64,000 nucleotides of DNA from Rhodospirillales bacterium (lineage in GTDB: Bacteria > Pseudomonadota > Alphaproteobacteria > SP197), in NCBI GenBank assembly GCA_014323865.1, contig JACONG010000013.1, forward strand, positions 118,266-182,265, in the 5' to 3' direction. Below, one piece after another: positions 26,639 through 34,366 of this stretch. The position numbers and the translations under genes are program-made. The first letter of the stretch is position 1. Each line of letters begins with the position of its first letter. The notes below the pieces were generated by a model that was given only the letters and a program-made list of their open reading frames with translations, was not told the origin of the DNA and did not search any database.

Positions 26639-28135
26639 TCACGGCTTCGGTCGCCACTCGCTGTCCTCGCCCTCCTCGCCCTCCTCGAACGGCCAAACCA
26701 AGCCCGCCGGCAGACTTTCCGGCGGTGGCGAGGGCCGGGCGCTGCGCAGCCTCTCCTGCGTCAGACCGGTCACGCCGGTGAGGTCCGCGCCGGTGAGGTC
26801 CGCATCGGTGAGGTTCGCGCCGGTGAGGTCCGCGCGGGCGAGGTTCGCGCCGGTGAGGTCCGCGCGGGCGAGGTTCGTGTCGGTGAGGTTCGCGCCGGTG
26901 AGGTCCGCGCCGGAGAGATTCGCGCCGGAGAGCTTCGCGTTGGTGAGGTTCGCGCCGGAGAGGTCCACGCCGGAGAGATTCGCGTTGGTGAGGTTCGCGT
27001 CGGGGAGGTCCGCGCCGGTGAGGTGTGCGCCGGAGAGGTCCGCGCCGGAGAGGTCCGCGCCGGAGAGGCGTGCGCCCTTGAGGTGCGCATCGGTGAGGTT
27101 CGCGCCGTTGAGGTCCGCGCGGGCGAGGTTCGTGTCGGTGAGGTACGTGTCGGTGAGGTTCGCGCCGGAGAGGTTCGCGCCGGAGAGCTTCGCGTTGGTG
27201 AGGTTCGCGTCGGGGAGGTCCGCGCCGGTGAGGTGTGCGCCGGAGAGGTCCGCGCCGGTGAGGTCCGCGTCCTTGAGGTGCGCGTCGGGGAGGTCCGCGC
27301 CGGAGAGGTTCGCGCCGGAGAGGTCCGCGCCGGAGAGGTCCGCGCCGGAGAGGTTCGCGTTGGTGAGGTACGTGTCGGAGAGGTTCGCGCCGGAGAGCTT
27401 CGCGCCGGAGAGCTTCGCGTTGGTGAGGTTCGCGTTGGTGAGGTACGTGTCGGAGAGGTACGTGTCGGAGAGGTTCGCGCCGGAGAGATCGGGCCTCCAG
27501 GAAGCTGCGATGTCAGTCAATCTGCCTTGACTGGACAGACGCTTGCGGCATTCCGCCACCGCCCTTGCCGCCGCTTCGACATCCGTCGGGCACCCTTGTT
27601 CCGGGTGTTCCGGGTCTGTTGCATCGCCGGCTTTATCGGCCAGCCTTGCCGCTCCGGGCGCGGTCGGATGCCTCGCGAGCGCGCAAAGCAGCTGCATGAT
27701 CTGAACGTGATAGTCCCCGGGATGGTCTTGAGCCAGCCGCTCCAGTGCGTAGATGCCGCCCATGCGGGTGGCCAGCGTGTCACTGCCCAGCATGTCCGCG
27801 CCCTTCTGATAGCGCTCGTTCCACAGACCGCGCTCGGAGGTTTTCGCCTGTCTGTGAGCGACGACACTCCGCCATAAGGCCAGCGGCAGGCCGATGACAG
27901 CCGCAAGTATCAGCACCAGGTCGGACAGGGAGTTGATTTTGCATACGGCATCACCCCCATTCTTGTCGTCAAACAAACCCCACCCCGTGCACAGCGCCCA
28001 CTGAATGGCCGGCAACGCCAGCAGCGCCGCCGGAATGGCCAGCAACAGCAGTGCCACAGGAAACCACTTGCGCCATGCCGGCAGCTGGCGCCACCAGCCC
28101 TGAAGCTTCCCCCAAAGGTCCCGAAGTCTCGTCAT
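26639..28135 (-). CDS. Membrane-anchored pentapeptide-repeat protein, copy 2 (expanded)
   Basis: The 498-residue paralogue of the preceding entry has the same anchor (about 20-50 and 75-98) and YALERLAQDHP module, but only one heptad (AHRQAKT) and 48 continuous pentapeptide repeats (DLSGA, NLTNA, HLTGA and similar). The block DLSGA-HLTGA-DLPDA-NLTNA recurs 14 repeats apart, showing segmental duplication of about 210 bp. At DNA level the 26770-27480 tract is a near-tandem 15-bp array. The tail is GLTQERLRSA, as in copy 1. GGGAAGG precedes the ATG at 28135. A long charge-regular beta-helix anchored in the membrane could bind a partner protein or mimic DNA; no target can be named. Confidence 0.85.
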   Translation of the reverse strand: MTRLRDLWGKLQGWWRQLPAWRKWFPVALLLLAIPAALLALPAIQWALCTGWGLFDDKNGGDAVCKINSLSDLVLILAAVIGLPLALWRSVVAHRQAKTSERGLWNERYQKGADMLGSDTLATRMGGIYALERLAQDHPGDYHVQIMQLLCALARHPTAPGAARLADKAGDATDPEHPEQGCPTDVEAAARAVAECRKRLSSQGRLTDIAASWRPDLSGANLSDTYLSDTYLTNANLTNAKLSGAKLSGANLSDTYLTNANLSGADLSGADLSGANLSGADLPDAHLKDADLTGADLSGAHLTGADLPDANLTNAKLSGANLSGANLTDTYLTDTNLARADLNGANLTDAHLKGARLSGADLSGADLSGAHLTGADLPDANLTNANLSGVDLSGANLTNAKLSGANLSGADLTGANLTDTNLARADLTGANLARADLTGANLTDADLTGADLTGVTGLTQERLRSARPSPPPESLPAGLVWPFEEGEEGEDSEWRPKP

Positions 28136-28376
28136 CCTGTCACCTTCCCTCTCTTGTGGACCATGGTCCGCTGCACAAGGCGCGACCGGCAGGGCCCCTT
28201 GCGAAAACAATCCCCCGCCGCCTCGCACGAGGCGGGACCATGTTTGATGGGAAACGCCCCTCTTGTCCATACATGAAACCGAAGGGAATTACATTACTTG
28301 ACGCCACAGGCTGGGCACCCTGTGCAGAATGCAGCACACAGGGAAACAGGACGTGGCGCACAAAGGACCCGGCAAG

Positions 28377-28592
28377 GCACCCGCAAAGGCCTCACTCTCT
28401 TTCTGGTCCATGCTCAAGCGGGGCTATGTCGGCACCTTCCACAAGATTAGCGCCAAGCACCTGCAAAAGTAGGTGCAGGAGTTCGCCGCACGGTACAACA
28501 TGCGCGAGCTTGATACGCTGGCGCAGATGCAGGCATTTGTCGCCGCCATGATCGGGAAGTGCCTGACCTACGACGCTCTTACTTGCGAGTAA
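28377..28592 (+). pseudogene. IS1595-type transposase remnant (C-terminal part)
   Basis: The frame from about 28377 reads SFWSMLKRGYVGTFHKIS and AKHLQK, then a TAG at 28470-28472, then VQEFAARYNMRELDTLAQM and a natural end at 28590-28592. This matches the C-terminal signature of IS1595-family (ISXO2-like) transposases, in which HLQRYV is usual, so the TAG replaces the Tyr codon. The N-terminal two thirds and both inverted repeats are missing. It lies between the pentapeptide genes and the restriction-modification pair and points to past insertion activity here. Confidence 0.8.
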
Positions 28593-28613
28593 CATACGGA
28601 AAGGGAATGACCA

Positions 28614-29261
28614 ATGAGCCCTGCAAGAGGGAACTGCATCGTTTCGCCGAACAGCCTCACCCCAAACCAGCTAGCGCTGACGCTCATGAACGACATGGCA
28701 AGGCCGATGTTCCCGGACTTGCCGGAAAAGACGTTCGACATCATCTATGCCGATCCGCCGTGGGACTACAAAGGACAATTGCAGCACGCAGGGCCGGGCA
28801 GCAGGGACACAGGCGGCGCGGAACACCATTATCCGACGGTGACACTGGACGGGCTGAAAAAACTGGCCGTCCCCAAAATTTCCGCCGTGGACTCGCTGCT
28901 CTTCATGTGGGCAACAAACCCGCATCTCGATCAGGCTATCGAGTTGGGCAAGGCGTGGGGCTTCGCGTGGGCGACCGTCGCGTTTGTGTGGGACAAGGTT
29001 CGGGTCAATCCGGGCTTTTACACCATGAGCCAATGCGAACTGTGTCTGGTATTCAAGCGCGGTAAAATACCAAGCCCAAGAGGGGCGCGGAACATTCGCC
29101 AGTTTGTGAGCGCAAAACGGACTGGTCATTCCGAAAAGCCTGCCGAAGTCCGTCACAGGATCGAAGCCATGTTCCCGGATGCGCGAAAGATCGAACTGTT
29201 TTCTCGATCCCGCAACGCCGGGGATTGGGCCATGTGGGGGCTTGAAGCACATGGCGCGTGA
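28614..29261 (+). CDS. MT-A70-family adenine-N6 DNA methyltransferase (M.MunI-like)
   Basis: Predicted N6-adenine methyltransferase of 215 residues. The catalytic motif DPPW is in IIYADPPWDYKGQL (about 44-47), and the AdoMet-binding elements include FMWATNPHLDQAIELGKAWGF and, near the C-terminus, KIELFSRSRNAGDWAMWG (the usual ELFAR...WxxWG motif). The next gene overlaps it by 11 bases and resembles MunI endonuclease, whose cognate methylase is also an MT-A70-type enzyme. I therefore infer methylation of CAATTG. AAAGGGA lies about 10 bases before the start. The GC content is visibly lower than in neighbouring genes, consistent with horizontal transfer. Confidence 0.88.
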   Translation: MSPARGNCIVSPNSLTPNQLALTLMNDMARPMFPDLPEKTFDIIYADPPWDYKGQLQHAGPGSRDTGGAEHHYPTVTLDGLKKLAVPKISAVDSLLFMWATNPHLDQAIELGKAWGFAWATVAFVWDKVRVNPGFYTMSQCELCLVFKRGKIPSPRGARNIRQFVSAKRTGHSEKPAEVRHRIEAMFPDARKIELFSRSRNAGDWAMWGLEAHGA

Positions 29262-29790
29262 GCATTTAGAGGGTAGGAAGCCATGGCAAGACCTTGCCGG
29301 TTCTCGCGGCGCTGTGGCCGAGGACGTGTTCAGCGTGATCATGGAGGCCCACCTTGAGAACACAGGGTTCAGCACGGTTCATAAGCCGAAGGATCTGGCG
29401 GGTATCTACGGGCGGCGTACCGGCAAAGATGGAAGATCACGCCTACACGGCATTCATCCCGAATACGCAATCAAGAACACGACCACCGGCAAGTCAATCT
29501 ACGTCGAGATCAAGCGGCAAAGAGCGGCTGGCAACGCTCATGAACGTGCTTGCAAATACATGATGCCGGGGATTCTGGCCTCTGCTCGAAAGATCGCCAG
29601 GCAGAAGGCCGACGTGGTTCCTTTCTGGTGGGTATTTACCAACGGACTGGCGAAGGATCGCTACTACCGGCAGGAGATTGCGCATTGGTTCCAACGGATA
29701 GAGGGTCACTGCCTGTTCTGGCCTAAGCTACGAGAACGACAGGTGGTCATCGAACACTTTGAGAAGCACATCAGGCCTCTGTTGGAATGA
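29251..29790 (+). CDS. MunI-like type II restriction endonuclease
   Basis: The 179-residue protein closely follows MunI (CAATTG-specific): WQDLAG near the N-terminus, HKPKDLAGIYG, HPEYAIKNTTTGKSIYVEIK, GNAHERACKYMMPG and PFWWVFTNGLAKD. MunI has the active-site arrangement PD-X14-EXK; here the same spacing reads PE-X14-EIK, so the first catalytic carboxylate is Glu, not Asp. The ATG at 29251 overlaps the methylase gene by 11 bases, giving a two-gene M-R operon with coupled translation. No controller (C) gene is visible. Whether the enzyme still cleaves is uncertain because of the Asp-to-Glu change. Confidence 0.85.
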   Translation: MAREHLEGRKPWQDLAGSRGAVAEDVFSVIMEAHLENTGFSTVHKPKDLAGIYGRRTGKDGRSRLHGIHPEYAIKNTTTGKSIYVEIKRQRAAGNAHERACKYMMPGILASARKIARQKADVVPFWWVFTNGLAKDRYYRQEIAHWFQRIEGHCLFWPKLRERQVVIEHFEKHIRPLLE

Positions 29791-30114
29791 CCTGTGGCGT
29801 CAAGCATATAATCCCCAAACCGAAGCTGGACGCTTCAGCCCCCTGAAGCCCGGCGCGCCTCTCGCACCCGTCCCGGCGGCGCAGGTTCAATCCGTCCCGA
29901 CGCCCCATATCTGCCTCGCGAAGCACCTGCGTGTACAGAATCATCCGGTGGAACGAATGGGAATCCCCTTGTTCGATTCGGGTCAAGATGAAAATCCTCT
30001 GGAGCATCTTCACCCGTTCAGATCGATTCGATCCGAACGGGATATGCTCCGGGTGCGGGCAGCGGCAGGGTCGGGGCGATGACGACCTGCCGGGCGGTCG
30101 ACCGGGCAGGCCGG
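29791..30114. other. Intergenic stretch after the R-M pair, containing a part-B repeat
   Basis: No convincing gene is present. A part-B repeat copy occupies 30001-30050 (GGAGCATCTTCACCCGTTCA, a short centre, then the complementary return arm ending GATATGCTCC). A small hairpin (GAAGCTGGACGCTTC) lies near 29823-29837. The base composition is between that of the R-M genes and the chromosome, so the island's right edge may be here. Confidence 0.6.
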
Positions 30115-31347
30115 TCAGTCGAGGAGCGATTCCTCGAACGGGAAGGTCGAGATCGGCTCGTAGCCGTCTTCGGTGACCAGGACCTGCTCCTCCAGCTTCA
30201 CGCCGTCGCGCTCGCCCTTCGGGCCCATGTAGCTCTCGACGGTGATCACCATGCCGGCCTCAAGCCGGCCATCGCAGGGGTTGGGCCCACGGAACATCGG
30301 ATTGATGCGCGGGTACTCATCGCACATGCCGACGCCGTGATAGATGCAGGCGTAGGCGTTTTCCTGACAGTTCTCGGGTATCGGACAGGACTGCTGCTGC
30401 AACTCGCGGAACGAGATGCCTGCGCGCACGAGAGCCATGTTGTGCTGCACCTCGTCATAGGCCATCCGGTAGATTTCCTTCTGGCGTTTCGTCGGTGCGG
30501 CGGGCCCGCAGTGGAAGGTGCGCGAGATATCGCAGAAATAGCCCTTCGGGCCGACCATGTCGGTGTCGAAGCCGACGAGGTCGCCGGACTCGATGACCCG
30601 CTGCGTCGCCTCCTGAAGCCAGGGATTGATGCGGTCGCCCGAGGCCAGCATCCGGCCTTCGTGCCATTCGCCGTGGTTGGCGAGGTTCGTGTAGTTGAGG
30701 AGGCCCCAGAGCTGGAGCTCGGTCACGCCGGGCTGCAGGGCTTCCCTCATCTTGGCCATACCGAGTTCGGCGACGGCCGTGGCCCAGCGGATACAGGCAA
30801 TCTCCTCGTCCGACTTGATGAGGCGCGCCTTCTCCGACAGGGCAATGCCGTCGAGCACCTCCAGGCCACGCTGCAGACAGGCCTGGGTGACGCTGGGATT
30901 GCTCAGTTCGATCGCAACACGGCGGTTGTCGGTGCCGAGTTCGTCGAGGTAACGCACCAGGCTGTCGGCCAGCAACCGCGCGTTGTCGGCCATGTTGTCG
31001 CCGGCATCGAAGAAGGTGACGAAGTCGGCGGTCTCGTAGCGGTCGATCAGCGGCGTATCGCCATAGGCACCGAACATCACGGTCGGGCCGTCCTGCGCCA
31101 TGAACAGATAGACCGACGGGATGCGCGACTGGAACAGCGCATAGGTGCTGTAGTCGACGGCGTAGCGCAGGCTGATCGGATTGAACATGACGAGCGCCGC
31201 GACATCGGCCTTCCTCATCTCCGCGCGCAGCCGTTCGGCCCGGTAGGCGTGGAGCGTGTCGAGATCGATATCGGGCAACGGCAGGAAGCCGCGCAGATCG
31301 CTCCAGCCGTCATTGGCGACCAGCCGGTCGGGAGTCATCCGGTTCAT
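30115..31347 (-). CDS. dddP: DddP-like M24-family protein, possible DMSP lyase
   Basis: Pita-bread-fold (M24 peptidase-like) protein of 410 residues. The metal ligands are visible as D261 and D263 (FDTDMVG), D273 (CDISRTF), H337 (YHGVG), E371 (VITVES) and E386 (KLEEQV). As I recall the Ruegeria DddP structure (D295, D297, D307, H371, E406, E421, catalytic D377, Y366), all spacings agree to within one residue, and both the catalytic Asp (HGVGMCD) and the Tyr five residues before the His are present. DddP releases dimethyl sulfide and acrylate from dimethylsulfoniopropionate. A related Xaa-Pro aminopeptidase or other M24 hydrolase remains possible. GGAG precedes the ATG at 31347. Confidence 0.65.
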   Translation of the reverse strand: MNRMTPDRLVANDGWSDLRGFLPLPDIDLDTLHAYRAERLRAEMRKADVAALVMFNPISLRYAVDYSTYALFQSRIPSVYLFMAQDGPTVMFGAYGDTPLIDRYETADFVTFFDAGDNMADNARLLADSLVRYLDELGTDNRRVAIELSNPSVTQACLQRGLEVLDGIALSEKARLIKSDEEIACIRWATAVAELGMAKMREALQPGVTELQLWGLLNYTNLANHGEWHEGRMLASGDRINPWLQEATQRVIESGDLVGFDTDMVGPKGYFCDISRTFHCGPAAPTKRQKEIYRMAYDEVQHNMALVRAGISFRELQQQSCPIPENCQENAYACIYHGVGMCDEYPRINPMFRGPNPCDGRLEAGMVITVESYMGPKGERDGVKLEEQVLVTEDGYEPISTFPFEESLLD

Positions 31348-31451
31348 CGGGTACACTCCAGGTCCGGGAGAGCGCCGCTCCCGGGTGTTGGGTCAGGCGC
31401 GTCGGAGCGTCCCGGCGCGTTCGCGATGCAAGGTGGCCGCTTTGCCACCGG

Positions 31452-31487
31452 GTTGCAGATGGTGTTGCAGATGGTGTTGCAGATGGT
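31452..31487. repeat. Three tandem 12-bp units GTTGCAGATGGT
   Basis: Three perfect copies at 31452-31463, 31464-31475 and 31476-31487. Just beyond, a 20-bp unit (GGGCTTTGGGCGCGGTATCG) occurs at 31529-31548 and 31560-31579. Both lie in the degraded 3' side of the PhyH remnant. Confidence 0.9.
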
Positions 31488-31500
31488 CTCGCGCATCGCC

Positions 31501-31776
31501 TCAATCCCTTGGTCCTGGGCTTCGGCCTGGGCTTTGGGCGCGGTATCGGGCGGGGTATCGGGCTTTGGGCGCGGTATCGACGAAAGGGGGTCTTGCCGGG
31601 GATGCCGTCGAAGGCTCCTTGCGGTCGATCGTCATGCCGCCGAAGTCGGGATCGCTGTCCATGGCGTCGTGCGCCGGCTGGAACGCCCCGACATCGGGGA
31701 AACCGGGAAGCGCCATGTCCCCGTCGCGGTGGAAAGTGGCGACCTGTTCCGCGCTCAGCGGACATTCACTGATCAT
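31501..31776 (-). pseudogene. Phytanoyl-CoA dioxygenase (PhyH) family N-terminal remnant
   Basis: The frame starting at 31776 reads MISECPLSAEQVATFHRDGD and then ALPGFPDVGAF, matching the N-terminus of PhyH-like Fe(II)/2-oxoglutarate dioxygenases (LSxEQVxxFxxDGYLVLPGF). The resemblance ends after about 50 residues. The rest is low-complexity sequence created by tandem duplications, and the frame stops at 31501. The HxD...H iron site is absent. It lies between the DddP-like gene and the di-haem cytochrome, on the same strand. Confidence 0.65.
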
Positions 31777-31813
31777 GGCTTCGCTCCCGTCCGTCGTGGT
31801 CGGCGGCACTGTA

Positions 31814-31849
31814 AAGTATTCCCGAAAGTGTTCCCTGAAGTATTCCCGG
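31814..31849. repeat. Three tandem 12-bp units AAGTRTTCCCNR
   Basis: AAGTATTCCCGA, AAGTGTTCCCTG and AAGTATTCCCGG are arranged head to tail upstream of the PhyH remnant, followed by a partial fourth unit (ATTCCCGGG). Confidence 0.85.
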
Positions 31850-31906
31850 ATTCCCGGGCGGGTACAATCGAGCAGGCACAATCGCCTGTTTGCGGCGGCG
31901 GATCGG

Positions 31907-32845
31907 CTATTCGACCGCCCAGGAGTTCGGCTTCGGCGGCAGCGACAGGAGGTAGGCGGCAATCGCCAGACGATCCTCTTCGGGCAACTGGGCCATGTTC
32001 TCCTGAACCGCGATCATGGTGCCGCCGAAGGTATCCCAGTCGGGCAGCAGGCCCGTGCGCAACGCCGCTTCGATGTCGCTCACTGACCAGTCGCCGATGC
32101 CGTCGTCGCTCGGCGTGATGTTCGGAACGGTGCCTTCGCCTGCGGGATCGGGCGCGCCGGAGAAGGCGAGGTTCCCGTCGAGCCCGCCGAACGGCGTGCG
32201 CGGCGTGTGGCACGCGCCGCAATGTCCGGGACCGTTGACCAGATAGGCACCGCGGATGACCTCCGCGTCCGCGCCGGCCGGCAGGGCCGGGAGCGCCTTG
32301 CCCATGTAAAGAAGTTTCCAGAGGCCGATGCCGCGGCGCAGGCGAAGCGGCAGGGGCAGTTCGTTGTCCGCCGCGCGTCCGGTCACGGCGGGCAGGGTGT
32401 CCATGTAAGCCTTGAGATCGAGCACATCCCCGATCGTCATGTGCTGATAGGAAAGATATGGAAAGGCCGGATAGTAATGGCTGCCGTCGGGTGCCACGCC
32501 GTACATCACGGCGTTGACGAACTCCAGCGCCGTCCAGTCACCGATGCCATCGACAGGATCGGGCGAGATATTGGGCGCCACAAAGACACCGTAAGGCGAT
32601 TCCAGCCGGTGACCGCCGGCGAGGATCTGCTTGTCGTCGCCCCTGGCATCGGGTGTCGCGTGACACGCATTGCAACCCGCCGCGTGATAGACCAGACGGC
32701 CATGCCCGGGGTCTGCCTCATGGACTGGCAGATCGGCGGCCGTCAGCACGCGCGGCGTTGCGGCGATCCACAGCACCAACGCGACCGACGCGGCAACGGC
32801 CCCGGCGACACAGCACGCGGGAACCAGGCGTTTCAGGAGCGGCAT
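31907..32845 (-). CDS. Di-haem c-type cytochrome, exported or membrane-anchored
   Basis: The 312-residue protein has an N-terminal signal/anchor (about 8-30) and two cytochrome c domains with haem sites CNACH (about 62-66) and CGACH (about 205-209). Axial-Met regions are MTIGDVLDLKAYMDTLP and a C-terminal AAYLLSLPP segment. The NISPDPVDGIGDW and NITPSDDGIGDWS motifs are typical of the di-haem cytochrome subunits of membrane dehydrogenases (sulfite, alcohol or aldehyde dehydrogenase families). No catalytic subunit is adjacent. The upstream gene encodes cytochrome c', 55 bases away, on the same strand. Confidence 0.88.
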   Translation of the reverse strand: MPLLKRLVPACCVAGAVAASVALVLWIAATPRVLTAADLPVHEADPGHGRLVYHAAGCNACHATPDARGDDKQILAGGHRLESPYGVFVAPNISPDPVDGIGDWTALEFVNAVMYGVAPDGSHYYPAFPYLSYQHMTIGDVLDLKAYMDTLPAVTGRAADNELPLPLRLRRGIGLWKLLYMGKALPALPAGADAEVIRGAYLVNGPGHCGACHTPRTPFGGLDGNLAFSGAPDPAGEGTVPNITPSDDGIGDWSVSDIEAALRTGLLPDWDTFGGTMIAVQENMAQLPEEDRLAIAAYLLSLPPKPNSWAVE

Positions 32846-32900
32846 CACGCTACCCCCGTCACGTCGCAGGTCACGGCGGTGGTGTTCCGGCCTGAAGCGA

Positions 32901-33389
32901 TCAGAACGCTTCGGCGCGGAACGGCTTGTGGCAGGTACCGCAGGACTTGCCGAGCGCGGTGACGGCGGCGGCCAGAGCCTCCTGCCCGTCGCCGGCAACG
33001 GCCGCGACACCGGCGGCGGCGGCCTGGAAGTCGGAATAGGCCCTGGCGAAGTCGTCGGGCTTCTCCCAGATCGCCATCAGCGAGCGGGTCTCGCCGGGTA
33101 CTTCGGACCGGGATGAACCCTCGATGAACAGGCGGCCGGCATCGTATTGCACGAGCGCATTCAGGGCGTTGGCGTAATCCATTGCAGCTTCGGCGTCATA
33201 GGCCATGTCGCCCCTAGCCATGCCGAACAGCGGCCCCGCTTCCCAGGTGACGGCCTGCATGAAGCCCATGCGCGCCTCGATGGCCTGTTCGACCTTCTCG
33301 TCTCCATGACCCGGAGCAATCGTCGATGCCACCAGAAGAGCACCGGCGGCAGCAGCTCCCGTCAGCATACGCACACCAGATTGAACCAT
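32901..33389 (-). CDS. Cytochrome c' family protein
   Basis: The 162-residue periplasmic four-helix-bundle cytochrome has a cleavable signal peptide (about 1-29, [20 protein letters not shown]). The single haem site lies near the C-terminus ([14 protein letters not shown]), as in the family. Cytochromes c' bind NO and CO and are linked to nitrosative-stress protection. GGAAGGGAG lies before the ATG at 33389. Probably co-transcribed with the di-haem cytochrome downstream. Confidence 0.92.
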   Translation of the reverse strand: MVQSGVRMLTGAAAAGALLVASTIAPGHGDEKVEQAIEARMGFMQAVTWEAGPLFGMARGDMAYDAEAAMDYANALNALVQYDAGRLFIEGSSRSEVPGETRSLMAIWEKPDDFARAYSDFQAAAAGVAAVAGDGQEALAAAVTALGKSCGTCHKPFRAEAF

Positions 33390-33555
33390 GTCTGTCTCCC
33401 TTCCATGCCCGAGAATTATACCGGGGCAAATCCCGGGAAAAACCGGCAGCCCCGGACAATGGAACCGATAACGAGAACGTGAGCACCGGCACCTGCCTGA
33501 CAAGGCATGACCGGACAGGCCGCCGGACAGATTGCACCGAGGATGCAGGCCCATC

Positions 33556-33603
33556 GGGTGCGTTGATCCTGTGGCGCGGGAGGACGGGTGCCGCGCCTGG
33601 CCC
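33556..33603. repeat. Long dispersed repeat R3, copy 1
   Basis: The 48-bp segment GGGTGCGTTGATCC...GAGGACGGGTGCCGCGCCTG recurs with few changes at 63771-63819, 30 kb away, in another gene-free stretch. No open frame is shared convincingly. Confidence 0.8.
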
Positions 33604-33665
33604 AGCGACGGGTGATCCTGTTCTTCTGCCCCGCCCTTGCCTCGTCCTGGAAGCAACGGGGGAAC

Positions 33666-33742
<77 letters not shown>

Positions 33743-33844
33743 GCACGGTCGCGGACCATAGGGTTTCTGGTCTGCCGGAACAAGGCGGCTGGTGGGTCGC
33801 AGCGAACATCCGTCGGCTTCATGACCGCAGCAGCCTTCATGACG

Positions 33845-34366
33845 TCAGCAATGGAGGTTTCCGGCTGTTTTCGCCCCTTCGTGCTCCAGCAGCCATGCTT
33901 TTCGCGCCAATCCGCCACCGTAACCCGTCAGCGAACCGTCGGTTCCGATGATTCGGTGACAGGGGATGACGATCGACACCGGGTTTTGGCCATTGGCGGC
34001 ACCGGCGGCCCGGATCGCACGAGGCCGCCCTGCCCGATCGGCGAGGTCCCGGTATGTGATGGCGGTGCCACATGGCACGCGGCGCAGGGCGGTCCAGACC
34101 GCCTGCTGGAACGGAGTGCCATGCGGCCGAGCCGGAACCGCATCGATGGCACCGAGGTCACCATCGAAGTATGCCATGAGGGATTCCGGGATGCCCGACG
34201 TGTCTCTCTCCCGCGGCGGTGCGCCGTTCGGGTAGCGGCGCGCGAGAAAGGCGTCGAAGCGGCCGTTCTCATCAGGGAAGTCAAGCAGTTCGAGGGCACC
34301 GTCGGTGATCACCATGGCCATCTCGCCGATCGGCGAGGCCATGGTCGTCAGGTAGCAACCGGTCAC
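33845..34366 (-). CDS. ogt: Methylated-DNA--[protein]-cysteine S-methyltransferase
   Basis: Suicide DNA-repair protein removing O6-alkylguanine adducts. The 173 residues contain the acceptor cysteine in [22 protein letters not shown] and the helix-turn-helix arginine finger [17 protein letters not shown]. The GTG start (34366) overlaps the stop of the upstream ABC ATPase gene (GTGA), and the preceding SPIGEM segment is the usual family N-terminus. Confidence 0.93.
   Translation of the reverse strand: MTGCYLTTMASPIGEMAMVITDGALELLDFPDENGRFDAFLARRYPNGAPPRERDTSGIPESLMAYFDGDLGAIDAVPARPHGTPFQQAVWTALRRVPCGTAITYRDLADRAGRPRAIRAAGAANGQNPVSIVIPCHRIIGTDGSLTGYGGGLARKAWLLEHEGAKTAGNLHC

Noticed and set aside
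26770..27480. A 700-bp array of 15-bp near-repeats that at first looks like a CRISPR-like or satellite array
   Set aside because: It is the coding sequence of 48 pentapeptide repeats on the minus strand; there are no unique spacers.
26423..27877. Long open frames on the plus strand rich in GEVRAGEVRV repeats
   Set aside because: They are antisense shadows of the pentapeptide-repeat gene, forced open by the 15-bp periodicity.
29950..30000. GTTCGATTC-containing stretch resembling a tRNA T-loop, considered as a tRNA-fragment attachment site
   Set aside because: The flanking 5-bp stem does not pair and no acceptor or anticodon arm can be built.
29771..30013. 80-codon minus-strand frame starting MKMLQRIFILTRIEQ
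   Set aside because: Starts inside the part-B repeat and shows no family resemblance or ribosome-binding site.
30079..32118. 679-codon open frame on the plus strand
   Set aside because: Antisense to the DddP-like gene and the PhyH remnant, with no recognisable domain; low complexity near 31.5 kb comes from tandem repeats.
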